Below the pieces are notes generated by a model that was given only the letters and a program-made list of their open reading frames with translations, did no database searches and was not told the DNA's origin. Positions 1 through 9,895 of a stretch of 64,000 bases of DNA are shown in pieces. Each line of letters opens with the position of its first letter. Position 1 is the stretch's first letter. Made by a program: the position numbers and the translations under genes. This DNA is from Deinococcus malanensis. Its GTDB lineage: Bacteria > Deinococcota > Deinococci > Deinococcales > Deinococcaceae. Location of the stretch: contig NZ_BMPP01000010.1 in NCBI RefSeq assembly GCF_014647655.1, forward strand, positions 62,001 to 126,000. The letters are read 5' to 3'.

Positions 1-387
1 CAGGCTGCCGATGGCATAGCCGTCAGGTGTGTACAGGGGTGCTCCGGCGTAGTAGCGCAGCCCCGGCTGGCTGACGACCAGGGGATGCTGACTGAACCGG
101 GGATCACGCGTTGTGTCCAGAATTTCCAGCACCAGTTCGCCAGGTGGCAGCTCGATGGTATGCGTGCAGAAAGAAAGGTCACGGGGCAGGTCAGGTCCGC
201 TCCAGTTGAATTGGGCCCGGGTGTGCTGCCAGTGCTCACTGATCAGGTTGAGCTGCGCTGCCGGCATGCCGAGAAACCTCGCTGCAAGCTGCGTGATGCT
301 TTCCAGCGCCTGACTCGAGGAAGTGTTGGAGAGGACGTAACGAGCAAGCGCGAGCAGCCGGTCGTGGTCAGGCGAAGCTTCCTTCAC
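1..387 (-). CDS. GAF-domain signalling protein, C-terminus beyond the window
   Basis: Only the first 129 codons are present; the frame runs off the left edge. I chose the GTG start because GGAGG lies five bases upstream. The translation reads as a GAF domain of the kind heading many Deinococcus sensor kinases and GGDEF proteins: a helix with AARFLGMPAAQLNLIS, then DLSFCTHTI, the conserved LDTTRDPRF segment and RYYAGAPLYTPDGYAIGSL at the edge. Such domains usually sense small ligands or redox state in the cytoplasm. The output module (kinase, cyclase or other) is not visible, so no pathway can be assigned. The GAF call is firm; the full function is unknown. Confidence 0.7.
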   Translation of the reverse strand, partial: MKEASPDHDRLLALARYVLSNTSSSQALESITQLAARFLGMPAAQLNLISEHWQHTRAQFNWSGPDLPRDLSFCTHTIELPPGELVLEILDTTRDPRFSQHPLVVSQPGLRYYAGAPLYTPDGYAIGSL

Positions 388-728
388 AGGGGCCTCCGGG
401 GTGTGGGGAAACGTCTCCACTGTACCCAGTTCATCGACGGGTTCCCAACTGCTGAGGAATTTATGAAAAGCTCATGACAGCGCCAGTTCAAGAGGTGGAG
501 AGACGCTGTTTTATGAAGTTTCTGTCAGGTCCGGGGCAAGCACTGGAGGACCAGAGGTACAGGATCGATCCCGCCGTCCGGATCGGTCCAGCATGAGCTG
601 AGATCAGGTATGTGACCTGCTGCAGGGGGTGCCCAGCCCCTGCCCCATGGCTTTTCCGCAGGAATAGGAACCTGCAGACCGTCGCGATGAGGTTCGGGAA
701 GATAACCGGCGAAAACAGCTCAATAGCA

Positions 729-756
729 GAGCCCCTGTTCGGGAAAACAGGGGCTC
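729..756. terminator. Perfect 11-bp inverted repeat, possible terminator
   Basis: GAGCCCCTGTT and AACAGGGGCTC form a perfect GC-rich stem around a 6-base loop. There is no clear T tract on either side. It lies beyond the stop of the leftward glycine-rich gene, so a back-up terminator is the simplest reading; a protein-binding palindrome is also possible. Confidence 0.4.
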
Positions 757-800
757 GGGTTGCCCGGCCTATAGACGGCAGCGCGGGTTTCTTCGTTCAG

Positions 801-828
801 ATCCGGACCCTGGCAGCAGGGTCCGGAT
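801..828 (-). terminator. Hairpin downstream of the glycine-rich gene
   Basis: ATCCGGACCCTG and CAGGGTCCGGAT pair perfectly over 12 bases with a 4-base loop. The hairpin sits about 40 bases past the stop of the leftward gene that ends at 868. The flanking sequence is not T-rich, so this is a terminator by position and stability rather than by a full intrinsic-terminator signature. Confidence 0.55.
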
Positions 829-867
829 CAAGTCAAGCTATTGGTTTTGGGGCGTAGGGGCCGCTTA

Positions 868-1485
868 TTACCGGGAGGTCATGCCATCGTTGCCACCGAC
901 AAACTGGCCATTGTGGCGGCGCATCACTTCTTCCAGCACGTCGCTGGGCACGGCGTCCTCTACGGCCACGGCACGGCCACCGCCGCTCATGGTGTTATGC
1001 ATGGTGTCGTAGTGGGTGTCGTCCACGTCGTATCCGGCGGTCAGGCCGTCGCGGTTCTCGTCCACGCCCATGGCGCCGCCGGTGGCGCCCACAGCAGCGC
1101 CTACGCCCGCGCCCAGGGCAGTCATGCCCAGAATGACCGGCAGAGCCAGCCCGCCGGTCGCGGCCGTCGCGGCAGCGGTTCCCACTACGCCGGCAGCACT
1201 CAGCACGCCAGCACCAGCACCGACCACAGCGCCCACGCCGGTGCCTTTCACGGCGCCGGCGCCGGCGTCTTCGGCACCAGCACTGGCACCGTCACCATCA
1301 CCGTAGCTCTCGGTGGTGGTCGTGGTAGTGCTGGTGCTGCTGCGGCGGTTCAGGGTGGTGCTGCCCACTTCCTGGCGAACCACGCCACGCTGCTGCAGGT
1401 CGGAAATAAAGGCGTCGGCATCGGCAACGGTCGGAAAAATAATATGTTTCATGGCCCAATTGTTGTCAGGGCCGGATTCCGTCAT
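868..1485 (-). CDS. Glycine/alanine-rich protein with glycine-zipper segment
   Basis: This 205-residue protein is not one I can name. The N-terminus (after MKHIIFPT) resembles the small alpha-beta domain found in stress-related general stress protein/SPOR-like modules. A Thr-Ser run follows (residues about 48-60). Residues about 65-150 are dominated by GxxxG and AxxxG patterns ([20 protein letters not shown] and onwards), typical of glycine-zipper segments that insert in membranes or pack as helical hairpins. The polar C-terminus ends [11 protein letters not shown]. There is no signal peptide. A second start, the ATG at 1452 (MKHIIF), fits the domain boundary well; neither start has a clear Shine-Dalgarno sequence. 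A stable hairpin follows the stop. Confidence 0.65.
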   Translation of the reverse strand: MTESGPDNNWAMKHIIFPTVADADAFISDLQQRGVVRQEVGSTTLNRRSSTSTTTTTTESYGDGDGASAGAEDAGAGAVKGTGVGAVVGAGAGVLSAAGVVGTAAATAATGGLALPVILGMTALGAGVGAAVGATGGAMGVDENRDGLTAGYDVDDTHYDTMHNTMSGGGRAVAVEDAVPSDVLEEVMRRHNGQFVGGNDGMTSR

Positions 1486-1746
1486 ATGAGATTAAGCGTA
1501 AGGTGGCTCACGAAATGTAGAAGGTTAGCCTGACCTTTCTTAAGGCTGGGGGTGCCCTTATACTGACGTGCTTGCCGCCCGGGCCGTCTTATGGACCGTG
1601 GGCGGCGACCCTTCCGGGGCTTGTAGGAGTTCCGGCTGCTTTTCCTCGCTGCGTGTGCTGCTGGCCGCGCATTTCCAGATCCCCTCCCGGCAGGGCCCAC
1701 CGCCGGAGGCAGCCCGTTTCAAAAACGGTGCTGCGGAAGGACAGCC

Positions 1747-3198
1747 ATGCCCCGAACCTCTACCCCCCGCCCCGAAACTGCCCGTCCCAGCGTCACGCCT
1801 GAGAACTGGCCTGAGCTGCTCGGCGGCCGCACCCCCACCCCGGTCCAGGCCGGGGCCATTCCTGCCCTGATGGCCGGACGCGACGTGATCACGACGGCCC
1901 GCACCGGCAGCGGCAAGACCCTGGCGTTTTTGATTCCGGCGGCAGCGCGCGGTATCGGAATGAGTGCCGCACGTGGCATGCGCCCCGAAGTGCTCGTCAT
2001 TACCCCCACCCGGGAACTGGCGGTGCAGATCCGTGATGTGGCACGTGAACTGGGCATGCCTGCCGGGCGCATTACCGGCGGCATCACACCGGCCCAGACC
2101 CGCAGCGAGGCCAGCGGCAAGGGCCTGATCGCCGGCACCCCCGGGCGTCTGAAGGACCTGATCAACAAGGGCGAACTGGACCTGCGTGGTCTGCGCTACG
2201 TGGTGCTGGACGAGGCCGACGAACTGCTCTCGCTGGGCTTCCTCAAAGATGTGGGGGACATCCTGCGCGCTGCTCACCGGGCTGCCGCACCCACTCACCT
2301 GCAGATGGCCATGGCCTCCGCGACGTTCCCGGCAGCCATCCGCAGTGTGGCCGAGCAGTTCATGAAATCGCCCGAGCGCATCGACATTACTCCGGACCCC
2401 AAAGTGGTCGCGCGGGCCGACGAGGACATCCTGGGCGGGGCCACAGGTGCTACCCACCTGCTGGTCAATACCAGCCGTGCGGACGTGCTGGAAGTCACGG
2501 CCGAACATGCCCGCGACGCCCTGAAAGCTCCGGGCGGCTGCGTGGTGATCTTCTGCCGCACCAAGCATCTGGTCAAGCGCCGCGCCGAACAGCTGCAGGC
2601 CATGCTGCCCGGCGAGCTGGTCAGCCCGCTTCAGGGAAACATGGACCAGAAGAAGCGTGAGCGCACCATGCAACAGTTGCGTGACGGCCAGTCCCGCGTG
2701 CTGATCGCCACGGATATTGCCGGGCGTGGCATCGACCTGCCGGAAGTGCGCATCGTGATTCACATGGATGTGGCCGCCACCGCCGAGGACCATGTTCACC
2801 GTTCCGGTCGCACGGCGCGCGCCGGCCGGCCTGGTGTCAACCTGGTGCTGCTGATTCCCGAGCAGCGTGCGTTGTGGCAAAGCATCCGCCGGACGCTGCC
2901 GACACCTCTGCACCCGCCCACCACCCGTGAGGAAGCCCAGATCGACAAGGAGATCCAGGAGAAGCAGGGTGGCAACCGTGGCGGAGGAAGCCCCGGACGC
3001 GGCCAGGGAGGCCGCAGTCAGGACGGTGGCCGACAGGGCCAGGGCCGCAGCAGTGAGGCCCGTGGTCAGAGTGGTCAGGGCCAGTCCCGTAGCCAGGGTC
3101 AGGCCCGAAGCAGCCGCGACGGGGGCCGCAGCGGCGAATCCCGGAGTGGCACCGGCGCCGGCCGGGTGGGTCCGCAGCCCGCACGTCGCCGCCGCTGA
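1747..3198 (+). CDS. DEAD-box ATP-dependent RNA helicase
   Basis: This 483-residue RNA helicase should unwind short RNA duplexes using ATP in the cytoplasm, in RNA decay, ribosome assembly or cold growth. All core motifs are readable: Walker A ARTGSGKT (51-58), PTREL (87-91), TPGR (about 131), DEAD (155-158), SAT (191-193), then in the second RecA domain IAGRGID and HRSGRTAR. After about residue 405 the tail is a low-complexity Gly/Arg/Ser/Gln region rich in RGQG and GGR, like RGG-type RNA-binding tails, ending ARRRR. GGAAGGA precedes the ATG. A strong terminator follows directly. The family is certain; which cellular RNA it serves is not. Confidence 0.93.
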   Translation: MPRTSTPRPETARPSVTPENWPELLGGRTPTPVQAGAIPALMAGRDVITTARTGSGKTLAFLIPAAARGIGMSAARGMRPEVLVITPTRELAVQIRDVARELGMPAGRITGGITPAQTRSEASGKGLIAGTPGRLKDLINKGELDLRGLRYVVLDEADELLSLGFLKDVGDILRAAHRAAAPTHLQMAMASATFPAAIRSVAEQFMKSPERIDITPDPKVVARADEDILGGATGATHLLVNTSRADVLEVTAEHARDALKAPGGCVVIFCRTKHLVKRRAEQLQAMLPGELVSPLQGNMDQKKRERTMQQLRDGQSRVLIATDIAGRGIDLPEVRIVIHMDVAATAEDHVHRSGRTARAGRPGVNLVLLIPEQRALWQSIRRTLPTPLHPPTTREEAQIDKEIQEKQGGNRGGGSPGRGQGGRSQDGGRQGQGRSSEARGQSGQGQSRSQGQARSSRDGGRSGESRSGTGAGRVGPQPARRRR

Positions 3199-3213
3199 TT
3201 AATCGGTGGTCCG

Positions 3214-3239
3214 CCCCTCCCTGATTCAGGGAGGGGTTT
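3214..3239 (+). terminator. Intrinsic terminator of the helicase gene
   Basis: CCCCTCCCTG, loop ATT, CAGGGAGGGG, then TTTGG. The 10-bp stem is perfect and starts 15 bases after the helicase stop codon. Confidence 0.85.
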
Positions 3240-3328
3240 GGTCTGCACCACAGCTCAGGGCACTGTCTTCATAGCTATGTCCCCCGCGAGGCGGATCTAC
3301 GGTTCCCTTGTCCTTCCGGGTCTCCGGG

Positions 3329-3886
3329 TCAGCGCTTCAGCCAGGGGGCGGCCCAGCGCGTCACGGTCGGCATCACCAGATAGGTCATGACCACGACCAC
3401 CATCACCATCTGCGGCAGTGCCCGGAGCAGTGGTGGCCAGTGTCCCACGGCAGGGGCCAAAAGAAGCCCGCTGCCCACGCTGACCGGGTACAGGGCCGCC
3501 AGGGTCACCAGGGCCATCTTCCAGCGGGGCGGCTGACGCAGGGTGGGCGCTGCAGGCGGCGTAAACCAGAATTCCAGTCCAGGCTGCTTCTCGAAACTGA
3601 CCTGACCGTCAATCAGCGGCTCGACTTTCGAAAGCCACTCGGCACGTTTCGGCGAAAGTTCCCAGTCGGCGGCGGCGCGCAGCGAATCGAAGCGGGTAAC
3701 CAGGGTGTACTCCCGGTCTCCCGACACCGGGCGGATAATGCCGGTGCCGCGGTGCCCAGGAACACGACTCAGCAGCGCCGCACCCTCGGTCAGCAGGGAT
3801 TCGTATTCGGCTTCATGGCCGGGGCGCACCCGGCGCCGCACCACCAGACTGACCGGATCGGTATCGGCACGTTCCGGCAGGCTCAT
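3329..3886 (-). CDS. ABM-domain protein with two C-terminal membrane helices
   Basis: The 185-residue protein has an antibiotic-biosynthesis-monooxygenase-type ferredoxin-like fold at residues about 12-105 (VVRRRVRPGHEAEYESLL, then VTRFDSLRAAADWELSPKR), followed by two hydrophobic helices (about 124-143 and 153-172). This layout matches the COG3224 group of ABM proteins tethered to the membrane, whose substrates are largely unknown. Its ATG follows the hisD TAA without a gap, so it is co-transcribed and probably translationally coupled with the leftward deoB/DUF3108/hisD string. Nothing ties it to histidine synthesis beyond position. Confidence 0.75.
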   Translation of the reverse strand: MSLPERADTDPVSLVVRRRVRPGHEAEYESLLTEGAALLSRVPGHRGTGIIRPVSGDREYTLVTRFDSLRAAADWELSPKRAEWLSKVEPLIDGQVSFEKQPGLEFWFTPPAAPTLRQPPRWKMALVTLAALYPVSVGSGLLLAPAVGHWPPLLRALPQMVMVVVVMTYLVMPTVTRWAAPWLKR

Positions 3887-5163
3887 TTACAGCCGGCTCT
3901 CGATGGCGCGGGCGTGCGCTTCCAGGCCCTCAGCGCGCGCCAGGGTCGCGCCGGCCGGACCGATGAGCCGCACCGCACCGGCGTTGAGCCCCACCACACT
4001 GATGATGTTCTGGAAGTCCCGTACATTGACCGGGCTCATGAAGCGTGCGGTGCCGCCGGTCGGCATTACGTGGCTGGGACCGGCCACGTAGTCGCCCAGC
4101 GCTTCCATGCTGTATTCCCCGATAAACACACCCCCGGCGCGCGTCACCTGCCCCAGCAGACTCCAGGGGTCGCGGGTCAGCAGGCACAGGTGCTCGGGGG
4201 CGTACAGGTTGGCCAGAGCCAGCGCTTCGTCCAGATCGGCCGCCAGTACTACTTTCATGCGCGAGATCACGCTGTCACGTGCCCAGCTGCGGTTGGGCTC
4301 GGGCAGGGCTTCGAGCTGCCCGCTGAGTTCGGCCTGCACGGCCACGAGCAGCGCGCGGCTGGTCGAGACCAGCACGGGTTCGGCGCCGTTGTGTTCGGCC
4401 TGGGCCAGCAGATCGGCGGCCACATGGCGGGGGTCGGCGCTGTCGTCGGCCACCACCAGTGTCTCGGTGGGCCCCGGCAGGCTCTCGATGCCGGTCTGGC
4501 CGTAGACCAGCCGCTTGGCAATCACCACGAACAGGTTGCCGGGGCCGGCGATCTTGTCCACGGCGGCAATACTCTCGGTGCCGTAGCCCGGAAGACCTGA
4601 GAGATGCCCAGTTCACGTGCGGCCACCAGAATGGCCGGGTGAACGGTGCCGTCACGGGCCGGCGGGGTGGTCACCACGATGTCGCGCACACCGGCCACCT
4701 GCGCGGGTACAGCCGTGTGAATCAGGGTGCTGATCAAGGGTGCCAGACCCCCGGGCACGTACACACCCACGCGCGACAGCGGGCGGACCAGCTGCCCCAG
4801 GGCGCCTTCGGCCGTGTGGTTCAGAAAACCGTGCGCCGGCTGCTGTTCGTAAAAGGACCGGACGCGGGCCACGGCCAGCTGGATGGCCCCGTGCAGTTCC
4901 CCGTCCACCTGCGCGGCAGCAATCTCGGCGTCACTGACGGCCAGTACCTCCGGGCGCGTGCCGTCGAGCCTGCTGGTCCAGTCGCGCAGGGCCTCGTCTC
5001 CACGCGCACGTACGTCGGCCAGGATGCGCTCGACAACCTGTTCAGGGCTCAGCGGCTCGCCAAAAGTCGCCTCAATGCGCGCGAGTACAGCGTCCGGTAC
5101 GGGAATTTCATTGAAACTGCGGGTCAGGGCGGCGCGGGCCGCGGCACCTTCGAGAACTTGCAT
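3887..5163 (-). pseudogene. hisD: Histidinol dehydrogenase, broken by an internal deletion/frameshift
   Basis: Histidinol dehydrogenase makes histidine from histidinol in two NAD-dependent steps. The first frame (from 5163, MQVLEGAAARAAL) covers the N-terminal half up to ELGISQVFR. The remainder lies in another frame, read from [18 protein letters not shown] through APEHLCLL and [10 protein letters not shown] to the C-terminus at 3887. Between VFR and GYGTE, HisD proteins normally have a near-invariant VGGAQAIAAL-like stretch. Here it is absent: the join is cg|ggc near 4586-4592, consistent with loss of about 31 bases. The two parts total about 424 residues against about 430 in the family. 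As written, no full-length enzyme can be made. A sequencing or assembly error is the main alternative. Confidence 0.85.
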
Positions 5164-5253
5164 AGCTTGGACCTCGGGGATGGAAATGAAAGGGAAGACT
5201 GGTGCGGAGGCGTCTTTGCGTGCTCAGGACAGCAGGCGTCCTGGGCCTGAACC

Positions 5254-5898
5254 TCAGGACCGTTCGCCAGAACTCCCCGCCCGGCGCCGTCGGCGCTCAC
5301 GCTCCGGCGCGGCCGCCTTGCGGGTCTCGCCCTGAACGTTGGCCTCGATCGGGCCAAAATCAGTGGGCTGGATCAGGCGCAGCAGGCGGTGGTCGCCGCC
5401 GCGTTCGATATACACGTAGGCATTGCCGGGCCGCAGAAAATACCCACAGGTCGGTACCCCGTCAAGCTCGGCTTCCGGCAGGCGCTGGATCAGCACCCGC
5501 CCCCCCGTCAGCTGGGCGTGCAGGCGCTCATCGCCTGCACCTGAGGCGCAGCGCAGCCGCAGCCACAGCAGCAGGCTGACCGGGTCGTGGTAGTCGGTGG
5601 TCAGGGGCTGCGAGACCTCGTCCTTGCCCTGACGCAGGGTAATCAATCCGGACCGCCGGTCGAACACCGTTTCGAAACTGGCCCGGCCACGTCCATCGCC
5701 CTCGGCGTAGCCCTGGCTGGTCAGGGCGCGCGGATGCATGCGGCTGGTCTGCACGCGGCGGATCTCCGGCAGCACCCCGCCGAAATCAGTCTGGACCCGG
5801 GCCACCAGCGAACTGCGCTCGGTGTGCAGCGCCCAGAGCTGTTCGCCAGCGTAGCGGCCCCCCAAAGTGAGGGTCATCGTGAAGCTCTCGGCGCCCAA
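5254..5898 (-). CDS. DUF3108-like conserved protein
   Basis: This protein of about 214 residues resembles DUF3108 proteins, beta-rich and usually periplasmic or envelope-linked, of unknown role. Recognisable segments are LTLGGRYAGEQLWALHTE near the start and a central FETVFDRRSGLITLRQGKDE. The C-terminal tail is basic (ERERRRRR). The start is uncertain: the frame opens just after a TGA inside deoB, the first usable codon is TTG at 5898, and the first ATG is at 5877. No signal peptide is seen in either form. It follows deoB by 17 bases and precedes hisD, so it is probably part of the deoB transcript. Confidence 0.6.
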   Translation of the reverse strand: MGAESFTMTLTLGGRYAGEQLWALHTERSSLVARVQTDFGGVLPEIRRVQTSRMHPRALTSQGYAEGDGRGRASFETVFDRRSGLITLRQGKDEVSQPLTTDYHDPVSLLLWLRLRCASGAGDERLHAQLTGGRVLIQRLPEAELDGVPTCGYFLRPGNAYVYIERGGDHRLLRLIQPTDFGPIEANVQGETRKAAAPERERRRRRAGSSGERS

Positions 5899-5915
5899 GT
5901 GCAGCGAGGCCGGGC

Positions 5916-7091
5916 TCAGTTCAGATCGTTCCAGAAGCTCTCACCCGGCCCGGTCCAGACGGCGCCCAGCGCCTCGGCAGTGGTGGCGCCCACATCGGCA
6001 AACGTCGCCCGGTCACCCAGGGCTACCGGCTGCATACCGGGGTGCCAGGCCAGCAGCAGACCGTGCTCCCGGGTGTGATCGGTCCCGGTCCAGGTCGGGT
6101 CATTGCCGTGGTCGCTCAGGATCAGCAGGGCGCCCTCCTGCGGCACTGCGGCGAGCAGTTCAGGAAGCGCCTGGTCGAACTCGGCCAACGTGGCGCTGTA
6201 CCCCTTTGGATCGCGGCGGTGACCATACTTGCTGTCAAAGTCCACCAGGTTGGTAAAGATCAGCCCCCGCTCGCCTGCCTGCGCGGCCTGACGCATCCGG
6301 GCCAGGGTCTTGCGGATGCCGTCGGCGTTATCGTCAGTATGAATTTCCTCGGTAAAGCCCTGGTGGGCGTAGATGTCCGGAATCTTGCCGATACCCACCA
6401 CAGCCTGCCCGGTGGCCTTCACGGCGTCCAGCACGGTCGGGGGCGGGGTCAGGCTGTAGTCCTTGCGGTGCTCGCTGGCGCGTTCGAAGGGAAACTCTCC
6501 CCGGAAGGGCCGGGCGATGACACGTGCCACGGCGAATTCCCCCTGCAGGATCTCGCGCGCCGCCTGACACCACGCGTACAGGGTCTCCAGTGGCACCACG
6601 TCCTCGTGGGCGGCGATCTGAAACACGCTGTCGGCGCTGGTGTACACGATGGGCGCGCCAGTGTTCAGGTGCTCAGGGCCGAAATCACGGATGACCTCAG
6701 TACCGCTGTAGGGTTTGTTGCACAGGTGTCCGCGCCCGGTCGCGGCGTCGAAGCGGTCCATGACCGCCGGCGGAAAGCCGTCGGGAAACACCTGGAAGGG
6801 GTGCTGCAGCTGCACACCCATGAATTCCCAGTGGCCGGTGCTGGTGTCCTTGCCAGGGCTGACCTCGCGCAGGCGGCCGTAGCCCCCCTCGGCTGGCACG
6901 GCGGGAAGGGTGCCTTCGCCCGTCTGCACACCTGGCAGGCTGGCCAGCCCCAGCCGCGCGAGGTTGGGCAATTTCACCGGCGCGGCCTCCAGCGTGTGAT
7001 TGAGGGTATGTGAGCCAGCGTCCCCGAACTGCTCGGCGTCGGGCAGCGCGCCCACGCCCACGGAATCCAGCACGATGATGGTCAACAGCAT
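5916..7091 (-). CDS. deoB: Phosphopentomutase
   Basis: DeoB interconverts (deoxy)ribose 1-phosphate and 5-phosphate, linking nucleoside salvage to pentose metabolism in the cytoplasm. The 391-residue product has the alkaline-phosphatase-superfamily metal sites: [15 protein letters not shown] at 5-19, [11 protein letters not shown] with the phospho-acceptor Thr, and near the C-terminus [20 protein letters not shown]. Length fits the family. I chose the ATG at 7091 because the family begins here and a TACACT -10 box (complement of 7098-7103) lies six bases upstream, indicating a leaderless mRNA. The open frame extends further upstream but that part is antisense to lptB. Confidence 0.94.
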   Translation of the reverse strand: MLLTIIVLDSVGVGALPDAEQFGDAGSHTLNHTLEAAPVKLPNLARLGLASLPGVQTGEGTLPAVPAEGGYGRLREVSPGKDTSTGHWEFMGVQLQHPFQVFPDGFPPAVMDRFDAATGRGHLCNKPYSGTEVIRDFGPEHLNTGAPIVYTSADSVFQIAAHEDVVPLETLYAWCQAAREILQGEFAVARVIARPFRGEFPFERASEHRKDYSLTPPPTVLDAVKATGQAVVGIGKIPDIYAHQGFTEEIHTDDNADGIRKTLARMRQAAQAGERGLIFTNLVDFDSKYGHRRDPKGYSATLAEFDQALPELLAAVPQEGALLILSDHGNDPTWTGTDHTREHGLLLAWHPGMQPVALGDRATFADVGATTAEALGAVWTGPGESFWNDLN

Positions 7092-7181
7092 GGCCCCAGT
7101 GTAAGCCCGGCTTCGGTCCTGACCTGGGCAACCGTGCAGGTGCTCACGGCCCCTCACGGCCCACATGCTACGCTGCCTGAC

Positions 7182-7976
7182 GTGACCGTGTCCGCCGCTT
7201 CCAGCCCGCCCCAGACTGCCTTTTCCTCTGGCGTCACCCCCCTGGACGGGCGGCCGCATCTGGTCGCAGAGCACCTCGGCAAGACCTACGGGCGCCGGGC
7301 GGTGGTCCGCGACGCCAGTTTTATGGTGCGCCCCGGTGAGATCGTGGCCCTGTTCGGGCCCAACGGGGCCGGCAAGACCACCACCTTCTATATGCTGGTC
7401 GGCTTTATCCGGCCTGGGGCCGGGCAGATTCACATTGGTGAGCGGGACGTGACCCGCCTGCCCATGCACGAGCGGGCGCGGCTGGGGGTCGGCTATCTGC
7501 CACAGGAGCCCAGTGCCTTTCGCAAGCTCACTGCACGCGACAACCTGCTGGCCATCCTGGAATACCAGAAGTTGCCCAGGGCCGAGCAGGAGGCCCGCGC
7601 AGATTCGCTGCTGGCCGAGTTCGGCCTGACCCATCTGGCCGGCAGCTACGCCTACCAGTTGTCCGGCGGCGAGCGGCGGCGGCTGGAACTCGCGCGCGCT
7701 TTGACCACTGACCCCGACTACCTGCTGCTCGACGAGCCGTTTACCGGCGTGGACCCCAAGAGCATCCGCGAGATCCAGCGGCTGATCCGTGACCTGCGTG
7801 ACCGGCGCGGTCTGGGAGTATTTATCACCGACCACAACGTCCGTGAGACCATCGCCCTGACCGACCGGGTGTACCTGATGTATGACGGGCAGGTCAAGTT
7901 CGAGGGCACGCCACAGGAGTTCTCGCAGGACGAGGACGCCCGTCGCCACTATCTGGGCGACGATTTCGAGCTGTAA
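7182..7976 (+). CDS. lptB: LptB-type ABC transporter ATPase
   Basis: This 264-residue ATPase has Walker [10 protein letters not shown] (59-67), the signature [15 protein letters not shown], Walker [14 protein letters not shown] and the LptB-typical ITDHNVRET. LptB powers lipopolysaccharide transport in Gram-negatives. Deinococcus has an outer membrane but no classical LPS, so the cargo here is unknown. I chose the GTG at 7182 over the earlier frame opening because TACGCT at 7169-7174 makes a leaderless promoter. The DUF3084 gene follows 13 bases later, which suggests the two act together at the envelope. No LptF/G-like permease is in the window. Confidence 0.85.
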   Translation: MTVSAASSPPQTAFSSGVTPLDGRPHLVAEHLGKTYGRRAVVRDASFMVRPGEIVALFGPNGAGKTTTFYMLVGFIRPGAGQIHIGERDVTRLPMHERARLGVGYLPQEPSAFRKLTARDNLLAILEYQKLPRAEQEARADSLLAEFGLTHLAGSYAYQLSGGERRRLELARALTTDPDYLLLDEPFTGVDPKSIREIQRLIRDLRDRRGLGVFITDHNVRETIALTDRVYLMYDGQVKFEGTPQEFSQDEDARRHYLGDDFEL

Positions 7977-7989
7977 GGAGAGTTAAGGC

Positions 7990-9804
7990 ATGCTCTGGCT
8001 GTTCCTGCCCTTCGTGGTGATCCTGTCCGGCGTGGTGGCCTACGCCGCCGATACCATTGCCAAGAAGGTGGGCCGCCGGCACCTGCGCTGGTTCGGATTG
8101 CGGCCCAAGCAGACTGCCCTGATCGTGGCGGTGCTCTCGGGCATGGGCATCAGCGCGGCCAGTCTGGCGGCCTTTCTGGCGCTCAACAGCAGTGCCATCA
8201 ATACCATCGCGCAGGCCGATCAGCTGCGGCCGCAGATCGAGGCCCTGAAACAGGACCTCCGGGCGGTACAGGGCGATCTGGGCGCCGCGCGCCAGGAGCG
8301 GGACCGGGCACAGCAGGAGGCCGGGCGGCTGCGTGAGCAGCAGCAGGCTGCCCTGCGTGATCTGGAATCGGCGCGCCGAGATCTGAAAACTGCCCGGGCA
8401 GCCGAGCAGACCCTCAGAGCCGAAGCCCAGCGCCTGCAGCGAAGTGTGCAGGCCATCGAGCAGCGCGCGCGGGAGAGCCGGACCCGGCTGGCGCGGTCCG
8501 AGGCGGACCTGAAGGCCAGCCGCACCCGTGCGACCACGCTGGACGCGCAGGTGCTGGATCTGGGCGCCCGCGCCGCGCTGGCGGAGCAGGAGGCCCGCAG
8601 CGCCCAGGACCGCGCCAGGGCGGCCCAGGCGCAGGCCGAGGAAGTGCTGGCCCGCGCCAGGGCGGCCCAGGACCGCGCTGCCCTGGCCGAGCAGCGGGCT
8701 GAGCAGGCCCAGGCGCGCGCTGCTCGGGTCGAAGCGCGCGCGGTGCAGGCTGAAGCCCGGGCTGTCCAGTCTGAAACCCGTGTGGCGCAGTCGCAGGCCC
8801 GGGCGGCCCAGGCGCAGCAACAGGCAGAGCAGGCCCGGCAGAGCCTGAGCCGCCTGAGTGTTCAGGCGCGCGCCCTGGAAGCTTCCAGGCAGCAGGCTGC
8901 GGCAGCATTCAGCGCCGCGCAGCAGGCCCGCGTGCAGGCTGAAAAGGAGCGTCAGGTGGCCCAGGGCAGCCTTAATGCCCTGGCCGCCGAGCGGGCCAAA
9001 CTTGCCGCTGACCGTGACCGCGCGGCGGCCGAGCGCAACCGCGCCGTACAGGAACGGGCCCAGGCCACCCGGGAACGCGACCAGGTGCGGCGCGACCTCA
9101 CGGCGCTGCGCACCCAGCAAAGTCAGCTGCGCGCCAGCAACGAGGCCCTAACCCGTGACCTGGCCAGCACCCGTGCCTCGCTGGGCAAGCTTCAGGACGA
9201 GTACAGCAGCGCACGCACCGAGCTGAACGTCAGCCGCAACACCGAACTGGCCTACCCCAAAAACGAGCTGGTCTATGCCGCCGTGGTGCCCAGCGTGCGC
9301 AACCTTGACGCCTTTCTGGCAACCGCCGGCCGCGCAGCACAGGCCAGGGGTGCGCGCGGCAATCCGCCGGTGCGCCTGAACAGCACGGCCCGCACGGCGC
9401 TGGAGACCAAGCTGCGCGGCCTGAATGCCAGCACCTTCGTGCAGTGCCGCTCGGCGCAGAACAGCGCCGTGGGCTTTGCCGTGGACCTGAGCTGTGAAGC
9501 GCGGCCCAATGCCGTGCTTTACCGGAGTGGAGAGGTCATCCGCCGGGCCACCGTCAGTCTGGGAGGTGGAACCTACGCCATGCAGCAACAGATCAGTGAC
9601 CTGGTCACCGACGCCGTGCTGGACCTCACCACCCGCGGGGTGCCCACCGAGTACATCACCAATCAGGGTCTGGACGTCAATGAATTCGTTACCCTGATTA
9701 CCCGCCTGAGCAGCCGCGAGGGAAGCAGTGCCGTCGTCGGGATTGCCGCGAGGGAGGACGTCAAACCCGGCGGGCGTGTCGACCTGTATCCCGTGCTGCC
9801 CTGA
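7990..9804 (+). CDS. DUF3084 coiled-coil membrane protein
   Basis: The 604-residue protein starts with two membrane helices (about 3-20 and 46-66), followed by a very long Ala/Gln/Arg/Glu-rich coiled coil (about 75-410) with heptad-like runs such as [20 protein letters not shown] globular C-terminal domain follows (from about 415, [17 protein letters not shown]). This is the DUF3084 architecture found in Deinococcus-Thermus and cyanobacteria; its function is not established. AAGGAG sits eight bases before the ATG and the gene is in an operon with the LptB-like ATPase, so a structural or tethering role in the envelope is a reasonable inference. Confidence 0.85.
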   Translation: MLWLFLPFVVILSGVVAYAADTIAKKVGRRHLRWFGLRPKQTALIVAVLSGMGISAASLAAFLALNSSAINTIAQADQLRPQIEALKQDLRAVQGDLGAARQERDRAQQEAGRLREQQQAALRDLESARRDLKTARAAEQTLRAEAQRLQRSVQAIEQRARESRTRLARSEADLKASRTRATTLDAQVLDLGARAALAEQEARSAQDRARAAQAQAEEVLARARAAQDRAALAEQRAEQAQARAARVEARAVQAEARAVQSETRVAQSQARAAQAQQQAEQARQSLSRLSVQARALEASRQQAAAAFSAAQQARVQAEKERQVAQGSLNALAAERAKLAADRDRAAAERNRAVQERAQATRERDQVRRDLTALRTQQSQLRASNEALTRDLASTRASLGKLQDEYSSARTELNVSRNTELAYPKNELVYAAVVPSVRNLDAFLATAGRAAQARGARGNPPVRLNSTARTALETKLRGLNASTFVQCRSAQNSAVGFAVDLSCEARPNAVLYRSGEVIRRATVSLGGGTYAMQQQISDLVTDAVLDLTTRGVPTEYITNQGLDVNEFVTLITRLSSREGSSAVVGIAAREDVKPGGRVDLYPVLP

Positions 9805-9895
9805 GAATCTGAACGCTCTGACCAGACGCAAAGCTCTGAAGGGTTTGCAGACCAATCGTCAAACTCCGGTCATACCGGGCCGCTAGACTCCCGCC

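Larger units (their letters stand above)
388..867. other. 480-bp intergenic region without a convincing gene
   Basis: No open frame here shows protein-like composition or a usable start. The region holds two strong inverted repeats (729-756 and 801-828), described separately. It also carries the presumed promoter of the leftward GAF gene, whose -10 and -35 boxes I could not place with confidence. Confidence 0.5.

Noticed and set aside
1558..2913. A 451-codon open frame on the minus strand opposite the helicase gene
   Set aside because: It is antisense to a certain DEAD-box gene. Its translation is His/Gly/Arg-rich without any family pattern, the usual shadow of a GC-rich coding strand.
7092..7949. 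Upstream extension of the deoB frame to 677 residues
   Set aside because: The extension is antisense to lptB, and DeoB similarity begins at the ATG at 7091 with its own -10 box.
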